Positions 7,275 through 15,198 of a stretch of DNA of 32,594 nt are shown here, one piece after another. How positions within the stretch are numbered: the stretch's first letter is position 1; every line of letters starts with the position of its first letter. Source of the DNA: JAPLHV01 sp964464245. GTDB lineage: Bacteria > Caldisericota > JANLFM01. The notes below the pieces were generated by a model that did not search any database, was not told the origin of the DNA, and saw nothing but the letters and a program-made list of their open reading frames with translations. Position numbers and translations under genes: made by a program. Location: the NCBI GenBank assembly GCA_964464245.1, contig CAYXFH010000182.1:1-32594 (forward strand). The letters run 5' to 3'.

Positions 7275-8654
7275 ATGACGCCAAGATCCTCTTTTCAGTG
7301 CAAGTTGACGGCTTGTCTTCGACAAATCCCCCCATTGCGAGCAAATCCGCACTTGGTTGTTGGCGTTTCCGGGGGAGCGGATTCATGCGCCCTACTCCTT
7401 TCTCTCGCCGAAACGGGCCGCTTTCCCCTTTCGGTAGCCCATTTCCAACACGGGCTACACCCCGGCGAGGAAGGCGACTATCTTTTCGTCAAGGCCCTTG
7501 CTGAACGCCTTGGCTTGTCCTGTGCTCTCGGTCGCGGTGAGGTGCGGGAGCGCCGCCGTCGGGAGGGGCTTTCCCTCGAGGAAGCCGCCCGAGCAGAGCG
7601 GTTTCGTTTTCTGGAGGAACTGCGGTGCAGCCTCGGGGCTGAGTGGATTGTCCTCGGCCACACCGCCGACGATCAGGTAGAGACGATCTTGCTGCGCTTG
7701 CTGCGCGGAGCAGGTTTATCCGGGTTGAAGGGAATCTCACTCTGGGACCAGGAACGCCGCGTCCTTCATCCCTTGCTGGGCCATTGGCGGCGGGAAACGG
7801 TGGAGTACTGTCGACGGCGTGGTCTGGAGCCTCGCCAAGACCCCAGCAACAGCGACTTGGCGATCCCCCGCAACTTCCTCCGTGTGGAGGCTCTGCCCCT
7901 CTTGGAGAGGCGTTTTCCGGGATGCAAGCAAGCCATGGTGAGAAGTAGCAGCATTTTGGCGGGAGAGGAGGAATACTTGTCGGCGCAAAGTCAGCAGGTT
8001 GTTCGGAGCTTCTGCCGGCAGGCGGGAGAAGACGTGCGCCTGGCCGATGAGATACGAGGGCTGCCCACGGCGCTAGCCCGGCGGGTGATAATGGACACTC
8101 TGCATGAGTGCAAAGGGGCAATCTCCTTTCAGGAGGTGGAGGCGGTACGACAACTGCTGGCTGGAGAGACCGGTCGAAGCGCCGACCTTGGAGGTGGCTG
8201 GCGGGCGCTGCGCAGCGGTAATGGCGTCGTCCTGACGCGAGAGAGGCTGACCCCGCCCCCCCCCGAGGCTTTTCAGGCGCCTCTTCAAGTCCCGGGGCGA
8301 ACCGCCTTGCCGGACGGCCGGACGGTGCTGGCTGGCTTGGTTCACCGCTGCGAGGTCCGTCTGGGCGGCCCCGGCTCTACCCTGCGGCCCGAGGCGGCAA
8401 GCGGCAGCCTGCGCTTCTGGCAGCCTGGGGACCGCTTTCAGCCACTCGGTTTTCCCCACCGGCGCAAGTTGCAGGATTTCTTTACCGACCGTAAGGTGCT
8501 TGCCCCAGAGCGGAGGCGAGTTCCGCTCTTGATCTGCGACGATGATGTGGCCTGTCTGGTGGGGATGGCTGTCGGTGAGCGCTGGAAACTGGAAGAACAT
8601 CACGCGCAGGCCTTGCACCTTCACATTGAAGAAGAGGAGAAAGACGATGCTTGA
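7275..8654 (+). CDS. tilS: tRNA(Ile)-lysidine synthase
   Basis: 459 residues, normal length. The N-terminal PP-loop ATPase motif SGGADS is at residues 32-37, followed by the ILGHTADDQVETILLRLLRG-type segment (LGHTADDQVET) and FLRVEALPLL. The C-terminal tRNA-binding domain has WQPGDRFQPLG and RKLQDFFTDRKV. The enzyme converts C34 of tRNA-Ile2(CAU) to lysidine so it reads AUA instead of AUG. The ATG is 5 nt after the 3' CCA of tRNA-Met and has no Shine-Dalgarno, so after tRNA processing the mRNA would be almost leaderless. The stop overlaps hpt by 8 bp. Confidence 0.93.
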   Translation: MTPRSSFQCKLTACLRQIPPLRANPHLVVGVSGGADSCALLLSLAETGRFPLSVAHFQHGLHPGEEGDYLFVKALAERLGLSCALGRGEVRERRRREGLSLEEAARAERFRFLEELRCSLGAEWIVLGHTADDQVETILLRLLRGAGLSGLKGISLWDQERRVLHPLLGHWRRETVEYCRRRGLEPRQDPSNSDLAIPRNFLRVEALPLLERRFPGCKQAMVRSSSILAGEEEYLSAQSQQVVRSFCRQAGEDVRLADEIRGLPTALARRVIMDTLHECKGAISFQEVEAVRQLLAGETGRSADLGGGWRALRSGNGVVLTRERLTPPPPEAFQAPLQVPGRTALPDGRTVLAGLVHRCEVRLGGPGSTLRPEAASGSLRFWQPGDRFQPLGFPHRRKLQDFFTDRKVLAPERRRVPLLICDDDVACLVGMAVGERWKLEEHHAQALHLHIEEEEKDDA

Positions 8655-9189
8655 TGAACTGGAACGGACACTGTTTGACGAGGAGAGGATCCGGACGCGG
8701 ATCGCTGATATGGGGCGGCAGATCGCCCGAGACTACAAGGAAGACAAGCTGCTGCTGATCGGGGTATTGAAAGGAGCTTTCATCTTCTTGGCTGACCTGG
8801 TGCGGGCCATTTCCATCCCGGTGGGGATTGACTTCGTCGGGGTCTCCAGCTACGGGCCTCACACCAAGAGCACCGGTGTGGTGCGGATCGTCAAAGACCT
8901 AGATGCACCGATCGCCGGGAACAATGTCGTGGTGGTGGAGGATATCGTCGACACCGGCCTCACTCTCTCTTATCTGGCCACTCTCTTTCGCGAGAGGGGG
9001 CCGAAGAGCCTTCGGATCTGCACTTTTCTGGACAAACCAGAGCGGCGCGAGGTTCCCCTGGTGGTGGATTACGTCGGTTTCACCATCCCCAATGAGTTCG
9101 TTGTCGGCTACGGGCTAGACTACAACGGGCGCTACCGCAACCTCCCGATCGTGGCTACGCTGAAACCCAGCGTCTATTCAAAATCCTAG
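8647..9189 (+). CDS. hpt: Hypoxanthine phosphoribosyltransferase
   Basis: 180 residues from ATG 8647, preceded by AAGAGGAGAAAGACG; longer in-frame starts lie inside tilS. The PRPP-binding motif VVVVEDIVDTGLTL and LIGVLKGAFIFLADL are those of bacterial HPRT, and the C-terminal DYNGRYRNLP is the usual ending. It salvages hypoxanthine and guanine to IMP and GMP using PRPP. The tilS-hpt-ftsH order is conserved in Bacillota. If the molybdenum hydroxylase upstream acts on purines the two could share substrates, but nothing in the sequence proves that. Confidence 0.95.
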   Translation: MLDELERTLFDEERIRTRIADMGRQIARDYKEDKLLLIGVLKGAFIFLADLVRAISIPVGIDFVGVSSYGPHTKSTGVVRIVKDLDAPIAGNNVVVVEDIVDTGLTLSYLATLFRERGPKSLRICTFLDKPERREVPLVVDYVGFTIPNEFVVGYGLDYNGRYRNLPIVATLKPSVYSKS

Positions 9190-9205
9190 AGCAGAAGGCT
9201 ATAAT
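9178..9205 (+). promoter_or_regulatory. Possible ftsH promoter
   Basis: A perfect -10 box TATAAT (9200-9205) lies about 34 bp before the ftsH start, between hpt and ftsH. The -35 (TTCAAA, 9178-9183, spacer 16) is weak. Confidence 0.45.
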
Positions 9206-9238
9206 GGGTCCAGTTTGAAAAAAGGACGGTTCTGACTT

Positions 9239-11041
9239 TTGCGCACGAATATCTGGCGAAGCATCGCTATATACGCATTAATCGCGTTGTTGTTGTGGGG
9301 CGTTTGGCAGCTTCTCTTCGGCCAGCCGGCAGCCCAAGTGATTCCCTATGCCACCCTCAAAGAGATGGTCGCCCAAGGCAAGGTGACGAAGGTGGATTTC
9401 AGCGAGACCCAACTCAGTGGCACTCTTAAGGACGGCGCCGCCTTTACCTCCGAGTGGTTTCCGGGCGTAGATTTGGATTTTATTCCCCTCTTGGAGCAAA
9501 ACAAGGTCTCCTATACTTTCCTGCCACCCCCCTCTAACTGGCTGCAGATGGTGCTTATCTATGGCCTGCCGCTTATCCTCCTGATTGGTTTTTGGTATTT
9601 CATGTACCGGCAGTCGCAAGGGGGAGGCAACCAAGCCTTTTCTTTCGGCAAGAGCAAAGCTCGCCTTTTCTTGGATGACCGCCCGCGGGTCACTTTCAAC
9701 GATGTGGCCGGAGTCGACGAAGTGAAAGAGGAGCTACAGGAGGAGATCGAGTTCCTGAAGAATCCCAAGAAATTCCAAGCCCTGGGGGCCAAGCTCCCCA
9801 AGGGGGTGCTCCTGGTAGGACCCCCGGGCTGTGGTAAGACCTTACTGGCACGGGCCTTGGCCGGCGAAGCGGGGGTGCCCTTCTTCTCCGTCTCCGGCTC
9901 GGAGTTCGTGGAGATGTTCGTCGGCGTAGGCGCTTCCCGTGTTCGCGACCTCTTCTCTCAGGCCAAGAAATATGCCCCTTGCATCGTCTTTATCGACGAG
10001 ATCGACGCGGTCGGTCGCCTGCGTGGAGCCGGCTTGGGAGGCGGGCACGACGAGCGAGAGCAGACGCTCAATCAACTGCTGGTGGAGATGGATGGTTTCG
10101 ATGCCAACGTGGGGGTCATCATCGTCGCCGCTACCAACCGTCCGGACATCCTCGATCCGGCCTTGCTGCGCCCTGGTCGTTTCGACCGGCGGGTGGTGGT
10201 GGATGCAGCGGACATGGCCGGACGAGAAGCCATTCTCCGCATTCATGCCCGCAACAAGCCGCTGGAGAACCCGGATGACATGAAGACCATCGCCCAACGA
10301 ACCCCCGGCTTCACCGGGGCCGACCTAGAGAACGTAATGAACGAAGCCGCGCTGCTGGCCGGCCGCTTGGGCAAGAGCCAGATCACCAACCAGGAGATCA
10401 ACGAAGCCATCGAGCGAACCATCGCCGGCCCCCAGAGGAAGAGCCGCCTTGTCTCGGAAAAGGAGAAAGAAATCATCGCCCTGCACGAGACCGGCCACGC
10501 TTTGGTGGGCCGCCTCCTGCCCGGAGCGGATCCGGTGCAGCGCATCTCCATCATCTCGCGCGGGATGGCTTTGGGTTACACCATCCAGATGCCCACCGAG
10601 GACCGCCATGTGCGAACCAAAGCTGAGCTGTTGAATATGATCGCTTTCTCGATGGGCGGTCGCGCCGCTGAGGAGGAGATGCTAGGGGAGATCACCACCG
10701 GAGCCAAGAATGACTTCCAGAAGGCCACCGAGCTGGCCCGCCAGATGGTCTCGGAGTGGGGGATGAGCGATAAACTTGGACCGATCTCCTATTCAAATAA
10801 AGAGGAGATGGTGTTCCTCGGCCGCGACCTGACTCGCGAGCGCAACTACTCTGAGGCGGTGGCCTTGGAGATCGATGAGGAAATCAGGAAAGTGATTACC
10901 GGTTGCTACGAGGCGGCGGTGCAAATCGTCCTCACCAACCGCGTCAAGCTCCGGCGCATCGCTGATATCCTGATCCAGCGGGAGGTCTTGGAAGGAGAAG
11001 AGCTGGAGCGGCTTCTCACCGAGGAATCCGCGGCTGGGTAA
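9239..11041 (+). CDS. ftsH: ATP-dependent zinc metalloprotease FtsH
   Basis: 600 residues. Two membrane segments (about 9-27 and 102-122) flank a small extracytoplasmic domain. The AAA+ domain has Walker A GPPGCGKT (194-201), Walker B CIVFIDEID and the second region of homology ATNRPDILDPALLRPGRFDR. The M41 peptidase site is HETGH (416-420), with the third zinc ligand in TGAKNDFQKAT. It forms a membrane hexamer that degrades misfolded membrane proteins and regulators. The start is TTG with AAAGGA about 12 nt upstream; the Arg-Thr-Asn residues then lead straight into the first helix. Common family residues are T in GPPGTGKT and A in HEAGH; the Cys and Thr here are conservative variants. Confidence 0.95.
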   Translation: MRTNIWRSIAIYALIALLLWGVWQLLFGQPAAQVIPYATLKEMVAQGKVTKVDFSETQLSGTLKDGAAFTSEWFPGVDLDFIPLLEQNKVSYTFLPPPSNWLQMVLIYGLPLILLIGFWYFMYRQSQGGGNQAFSFGKSKARLFLDDRPRVTFNDVAGVDEVKEELQEEIEFLKNPKKFQALGAKLPKGVLLVGPPGCGKTLLARALAGEAGVPFFSVSGSEFVEMFVGVGASRVRDLFSQAKKYAPCIVFIDEIDAVGRLRGAGLGGGHDEREQTLNQLLVEMDGFDANVGVIIVAATNRPDILDPALLRPGRFDRRVVVDAADMAGREAILRIHARNKPLENPDDMKTIAQRTPGFTGADLENVMNEAALLAGRLGKSQITNQEINEAIERTIAGPQRKSRLVSEKEKEIIALHETGHALVGRLLPGADPVQRISIISRGMALGYTIQMPTEDRHVRTKAELLNMIAFSMGGRAAEEEMLGEITTGAKNDFQKATELARQMVSEWGMSDKLGPISYSNKEEMVFLGRDLTRERNYSEAVALEIDEEIRKVITGCYEAAVQIVLTNRVKLRRIADILIQREVLEGEELERLLTEESAAG

Positions 11042-11042
11042 G

Positions 11043-11960
11043 GTGATCGCTGACCAAGGGCCGCTCGTCGAGTGCGTCCCTAACTTCTCTGAAGGGCGGC
11101 GACCTGACGTATTGACTGCTCTCGTAAAGGCGGTCAAGAGCGTACCTGGCGTTCGCCTCCTCAATCATTCCGCCGATCCGGACCACAACCGTTCCGTCTT
11201 CACCTTCGTGGGCGCTCCCGAGCCGCTGCTGGAGGCTGCTTTCCGCGCTGCCCGGACGGCGGTGGAGAGAATCGACATGGAGCATCACCGGGGACAGCAT
11301 CCACGCATCGGAGCAGTCGATGTGGTGCCCTTCGTGCCGATCGTTGGGGTAAGCATGGAAGAGTGCGTGCGCCTCGCCGAACGGATGGCGGAGCGTCTTT
11401 GGGGTGAGCTGGGGGTGCCGGTATACCTGTACGGGAAAGCAGCCCGTCGCTGCGAGCGGGTCCGTTTGCCGGATGTGCGGCGCGGTCAGTACGAAGGACT
11501 GAAGGCGAACATCCAACGAGCCGAGCGTTTCCCCGACGTGGGGGAGCCCCGCCTTCACCCGACCGCCGGAGCGGCTGCCGTGGGAGCGCGAGAGCCTTTG
11601 GCAGCCTTCAATATCAATCTGCGTGGGGCCGACTTGGCGGTGGCCAAGCGGATCGCCCGAGCTGTGCGAGAGAGTTCAGGGGGGCTGGTTCATCTGCAGG
11701 CGCGGGGGATGTGGATGGATTCTCGCGGTCTAGCTCAGGTCTCGATGAACCTCTTGGACTACCGTTCCACTCCGCTCTACCGGGCCTTTGAGTTGGTTCG
11801 GGTGGAAGCCGAGCGCTTCGGCGCGGTAATCGCTTCCAGCGAGGTGATCGAGCTTCTGCCGTTGGACGCGGTGCTGGAAACATTCTCTCATTACCTCCGG
11901 TTAGCCTCTTTCGGACGGGAACAAGTGCTGGAATGGCGCCTCCTGGAGGAGGAATCGTAG
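11043..11960 (+). CDS. Glutamate formimidoyltransferase
   Basis: 305 residues, matching the stand-alone formiminotransferase domain. The N-terminal ECVPNFSEGRR and the DPDHNRSVFTFVG and EHHRGQHPRIGAVDVVPFVP segments are characteristic; the conserved active-site His is in the last. It moves the formimino group from N-formimino-glutamate to tetrahydrofolate. There are no histidine-degradation (hut) genes around it; instead it is followed by folE and folP. Bacterial homologues encoded near folate genes can act on 5-formyltetrahydrofolate and replace 5-formyl-THF cycloligase, so salvage of that folate is a reasonable alternative. GTG start 1 nt after the ftsH stop. Confidence 0.88.
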   Translation: MIADQGPLVECVPNFSEGRRPDVLTALVKAVKSVPGVRLLNHSADPDHNRSVFTFVGAPEPLLEAAFRAARTAVERIDMEHHRGQHPRIGAVDVVPFVPIVGVSMEECVRLAERMAERLWGELGVPVYLYGKAARRCERVRLPDVRRGQYEGLKANIQRAERFPDVGEPRLHPTAGAAAVGAREPLAAFNINLRGADLAVAKRIARAVRESSGGLVHLQARGMWMDSRGLAQVSMNLLDYRSTPLYRAFELVRVEAERFGAVIASSEVIELLPLDAVLETFSHYLRLASFGREQVLEWRLLEEES

Positions 11961-12646
11961 TGGGAGAGGACAAGCTGCCGCGGGTTGTCCACAAGCTGCC
12001 GCGGGCTATTGATTTGCTCGAGGAGCTACCCTCGAGCGAAGCAAAGGGTGACAGCGCCGGCAGCGGAGCCCGGCTCATTGACCGGGAACGGATCCAGCGA
12101 GCCGTGCGGGAGATCCTGGAGGCCATTGGCGAAGACCCCGAACGGGAGGGGTTGCGCCGTACCCCTCAACGGATCGCCCAGATGTATGCCGAGATTTTTT
12201 CCGGAAGCGAAGAGCAAGCCCTGCGACAGCTAACCGTCGGTTTCAGGGAGCCGCACTCGGAGATGATCTTGGTGCGCGACATCGCCTTCTACTCGATCTG
12301 CGAACATCACCTGCTGCCCTTCTCCGGCCGTGCCCACGTTGCCTATATCCCGCGGGGGAAGATCGTCGGGCTTTCCAAGATCGCCCGCACGGTGGATATC
12401 CTGGCTCGCCGCCCGCAAATACAGGAACGTTTAACCTCGCTCATTGCCGACGTGCTGGAACGGGGGCTTGACCCGGTGGGAGTGGCGGTGGTGATGGAGG
12501 CCGAGCACCTGTGCATGGTCATGCGGGGGGTCAAGAAGTCGGGAAGCTTCGTCACCACTTCCGCCTTGCGGGGCGGCTTCCGCACCAACCCGGCCACCCG
12601 TGCCGAATTCTTTTCACTGGTCGCCTCTGGGCGGGCGACGCCCTGA
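11960..12646 (+). CDS. folE: GTP cyclohydrolase I
   Basis: 228 residues from GTG 11960, chosen because GGAGGAGG lies 7 nt upstream and the GTG shares a base with the previous TAG (TAGTG). The core begins at IDRERIQRAVREILEAIGED; SICEHHLLPFSGRAHVAY and EAEHLCMVMRGV hold the zinc-binding Cys and His, and SALRGGFR ends the domain. It converts GTP to dihydroneopterin triphosphate, the first step of folate and of queuosine/preQ0 synthesis. The first ~38 residues precede the conserved core and contain KLPRVVHKLPRA, encoded by a repeat unit that also occurs in intergenic DNA elsewhere in the window. The next gene, folP, begins 1 nt after the stop. Confidence 0.94.
   Translation: MGEDKLPRVVHKLPRAIDLLEELPSSEAKGDSAGSGARLIDRERIQRAVREILEAIGEDPEREGLRRTPQRIAQMYAEIFSGSEEQALRQLTVGFREPHSEMILVRDIAFYSICEHHLLPFSGRAHVAYIPRGKIVGLSKIARTVDILARRPQIQERLTSLIADVLERGLDPVGVAVVMEAEHLCMVMRGVKKSGSFVTTSALRGGFRTNPATRAEFFSLVASGRATP
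11970..12010 (-). repeat. Dispersed GC-rich tandem repeat, copy A (two units, inside folE)
   Basis: ACAAGCTGCCGCGGG occurs twice 21 bp apart (about 11970-11985 and 11991-12005). Read on the minus strand it is (A/T)(G/A)CCCGCGGCAGCTTGT, nearly the same as the two units at 24116-24157 and related to the six units at 17727-17834. It is followed by an 8-bp hairpin GCTCGAGG...CCTCGAGC (12016-12037), unusual inside a coding region. Confidence 0.7.
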
Positions 12647-12647
12647 G

Positions 12648-13847
12648 ATGTTGCCCCCCGTCTGTCGAGTGCTGCGCTCGCGGGGGGAGCTGGAAGACGC
12701 CCTGCGTGAGGTGCAGGCTTCTCCAGCCTCCTGGCCGATCATGGCCGCCAAAGGGCGCTTCCTGGCTGTTCAAATCTGTGATTTGGATCCCCGCGCCGCC
12801 AACATCTTGAAACAGGAGATGCTGGCCCGCGGTGGGGAGGCAGCCATCTCCTGGGAAGTGCTGAGCCTGCACAACCAGCCCACTGACGCCCTCCTGATGG
12901 GGACGCAAGCCCAGCTCGCCCAACTAGCCGAGAAGCTGCGCCAACAGCCTTTCGGGTTGGCCGCCCTGGCCTCGCGGCTGGATCGGCTAGTGGGATCCTG
13001 CGGAGGCACTCCCCCTTGCGCTTCTTTTCGCGGTCGCCCTTTTCCCTGGGGGGAGCGGACTTTCCTAGTGGGGATCCTTAATTTGACCCCCGACTCTTTC
13101 TCCGGCGACGGGCTGGGTGGACGTGTGGACGAGGCTTTGGCGAAAGCCGAAGCAATGGTCAAAGAGGGAGCCGACATCTTGGACGTGGGCGGGGAGAGCA
13201 GCCGCCCCGGGCACTTGCCGGTGGAAGCTGAGGAGGAGTGGGGACGGGTGCGTGATTTCCTCTCTGAGTTCCTCCCCCATGCCGCAGTGCCCGTCTCCTT
13301 GGACACCTGCAAGGAGGAGGTGGCTCGGCGTGGCCTGGAGCTGGGGGTTAATCTGATCAACGATATATGGGGGCTGCGCCGCGGACGCGGCATCGCCAAA
13401 CTGGTCGGGGCGCATGGCGCCGGCCTGATCTTGCAGCACAACCGAAGCGTGGCCGATTACCGGCGTTTCCTCCCGGAGGTGATGGCAGACCTGGAGGAGA
13501 GCCTGTCTTGGGCTCTGGAAGACGGTGTCCCCAGGGAGAAACTGATCGTCGATCCGGGCTTCGGTTTTGGCAAATCGGCGTCCCAGAATTACATTCTGCT
13601 ACACGAGCTGAGGGCTTTTCGCGGCCTCGGGCAACCGCTCCTAGTAGGGGTCTCTCGGAAGTCCTTCCTGGGGTTGGCCAACAACCGCCCTCCCGCCCAA
13701 CGAACTCTCGCCACTGCTGCTGCAGTGGCCTTGGCGGTGGATGGAGGCGCCGATCTGGTGCGAGTGCACGAGGTGCAGGCCATGCGAGAGGTGGTGCAAG
13801 TATGCGACCGGACCCTGCGCGGCGAGCGGAATCCCTTACCTTCCTAA
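12648..13847 (+). CDS. folP: Dihydropteroate synthase with N-terminal extension domain
   Basis: 399 residues from ATG 12648. The C-terminal ~270 residues are DHPS: GILNLTPDSFSGDG, DVGGESSRPG, PVSLDTCK, NDIWG, DPGFGFGKS, GVSRKSFLG and RVHEV cover the pterin and pyrophosphate loops. It joins 6-hydroxymethyl-dihydropterin pyrophosphate to p-aminobenzoate. The first ~125 residues (leucine- and alanine-rich, ending about GTPPCASFRGRPF) form an extra domain of unknown role; I recall such long DHPS forms from other anaerobic Bacillota. folB and folK, often found between folE and folP, are missing here. It overlaps the next gene by 46 bp. Confidence 0.93.
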   Translation: MLPPVCRVLRSRGELEDALREVQASPASWPIMAAKGRFLAVQICDLDPRAANILKQEMLARGGEAAISWEVLSLHNQPTDALLMGTQAQLAQLAEKLRQQPFGLAALASRLDRLVGSCGGTPPCASFRGRPFPWGERTFLVGILNLTPDSFSGDGLGGRVDEALAKAEAMVKEGADILDVGGESSRPGHLPVEAEEEWGRVRDFLSEFLPHAAVPVSLDTCKEEVARRGLELGVNLINDIWGLRRGRGIAKLVGAHGAGLILQHNRSVADYRRFLPEVMADLEESLSWALEDGVPREKLIVDPGFGFGKSASQNYILLHELRAFRGLGQPLLVGVSRKSFLGLANNRPPAQRTLATAAAVALAVDGGADLVRVHEVQAMREVVQVCDRTLRGERNPLPS

Positions 13848-14350
13848 CTCGGGGGGCGATCATCGCCTCCCTCTATTTGGCCCTCACCTTGCTTTTCGCC
13901 GGGGTCAGCTTCCAGGCTGTGCAAGTGCGGGTGGCGGAAGTCCTCACTATACTCCCCTTTTTTTTCCCGGAAGCAGTCTGGGGAGTGGCGCTTGGGGTGG
14001 CGTTGGCCAATCTCTTCTCCCCCTTTGGGGTGATCGACTTGATGTGCGGCAGCTTGCTCTCCCTGATTGCCGCTCTTGGCACTTTTCTGGTGGGGCGGTT
14101 GCTTCGGCCGCACCTCTTACACGGTTGGGCGGTCGCCTTGGCGGTGTTTCTAGCCCCCCTCTTCCCGGTGCTCGCCAACGGCTTCGGCGTCAGCGGGTAT
14201 CTCTTGCAGTTTGGCCTCGTTTCTGACTACACTTACTGGGGCCTGACGGTCAGCATCCTGATCGGCCAGACCGTGGCCTGCTACGGCCTGGGTGGCCCCC
14301 TCCTGCTGGTATTGACGATGCGATGGCGTGAAACTGGAAAGATCTACTGA
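13802..14350 (+). CDS. queT: QueT family transporter (ECF substrate-binding component)
   Basis: 182 residues from ATG 13802, preceded by GAGAGGTGG at workable spacing and placing the start 46 bp inside folP. The signature QVRVAEVLTILPFFFPEAVW followed by GVALANLFSPFGVIDLMCGS is that of QueT (PF06177), an integral membrane S-component of energy-coupling factor transporters predicted to import a queuosine precursor. Five or six hydrophobic helices can be seen. The shared EcfAT module is not in this window. In many Bacillota queT is preceded by a preQ1 riboswitch; here the gene is embedded in a folate operon with no room for one. FolE also makes the shared pterin precursor of queuosine, which fits the location. 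Confidence 0.83.
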   Translation: MRPDPARRAESLTFLTRGAIIASLYLALTLLFAGVSFQAVQVRVAEVLTILPFFFPEAVWGVALGVALANLFSPFGVIDLMCGSLLSLIAALGTFLVGRLLRPHLLHGWAVALAVFLAPLFPVLANGFGVSGYLLQFGLVSDYTYWGLTVSILIGQTVACYGLGGPLLLVLTMRWRETGKIY

Positions 14351-15198
14351 TGCCCTTCAAAGTCGGTCTGGCCCAGATCGAGTGCCGTCTTGGCGACGTG
14401 CGGGTCAACCTCCAAAAACACTTGCAATATCTGGAGTTGGCAAAGGCCCAGAAGATCGACCTGCTCATCTTCCCGGAGCTTTCCCTGACTGGCTACAACC
14501 TGCAGGACGCCGCCTGGGAGGTGGCTCTCGAATTGGACTCACCGCCGATTCAGGCACTGTTGCGCATCTCCCAGGAGATCTCCTTCGTGGCAAGTTTCGT
14601 GGAGCGTCACGACGGCTTCCCAACCATTGCCGCGGCGTACTTTGAGGGAGGACAGATCTGTCATATCCACCGTAAAGTGTATTTGCCCACCCATGGTCTC
14701 TTCCAGGACGGCCGTGATTTCGCCCGAGGCGATGCGATCCGAGCCTTCGACACCAAATTCGGCCGGATGGGAATGCTAATCTGCCGAGATGCCTGGCACC
14801 TTTCCTCGGCTTACCTCCTGGCTCAAGACGGCGCCCGCTACCTGGCTTTGGTCAATGCTTCACCGGTTCGCGGAGTGCGAGGCAAGAGCCCAGACCCCGA
14901 CCCACAATTGAAGAGCCTCTTCAATGTATACGCCACTTACCTCAACCTCTTTGTCTTCTTCGCCCACCGTGTCGGTTTCGAAGAAGGGCTTTGCTACTAC
15001 GGCGGCTCAGTGATCCTGGATCCCTTTGGGCGAACGGTTGCCTCAGCCCCTTACTTCGTCGAGGATTTGGTGGTAGGAATGGTAGATGAGTTCCTCTCTG
15101 AACGCCGCAATGCTGTTGTGCCGCTAGGCCGGGAGGAAGATCTCAGTCTAGTGCGGCGCGAGATGGAAAGGATCGCCCATGAACGTGCGAGCCGTTGA
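14350..15198 (+). CDS. Nitrilase-superfamily glutaminase subunit of split NAD synthetase
   Basis: 282 residues; ATG shares its A with the queT stop (TGATG). The carbon-nitrogen hydrolase triad is complete: Glu43 in IFPELSLTGY, Lys109 in HIHRKVYLPT and Cys145 in LICRDAWH. HRKVYLPTHGLFQDGRDFARG and the following segments resemble the N-terminal glutaminase domain of glutamine-dependent NAD synthetase, which normally is fused to the synthetase domain. Here the synthetase is the next gene, overlapping by 20 bp, so this protein probably feeds ammonia from glutamine to it as a separate subunit. A different amidase role is possible but less likely given the overlap. Confidence 0.8.
   Translation: MPFKVGLAQIECRLGDVRVNLQKHLQYLELAKAQKIDLLIFPELSLTGYNLQDAAWEVALELDSPPIQALLRISQEISFVASFVERHDGFPTIAAAYFEGGQICHIHRKVYLPTHGLFQDGRDFARGDAIRAFDTKFGRMGMLICRDAWHLSSAYLLAQDGARYLALVNASPVRGVRGKSPDPDPQLKSLFNVYATYLNLFVFFAHRVGFEEGLCYYGGSVILDPFGRTVASAPYFVEDLVVGMVDEFLSERRNAVVPLGREEDLSLVRREMERIAHERASR

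Noticed and set aside
11981..11996. DnaA-box-like TTGTCCACA inside the folE repeat
   Set aside because: A single near match within a repeat and a coding region; no other boxes or AT-rich unwinding region.
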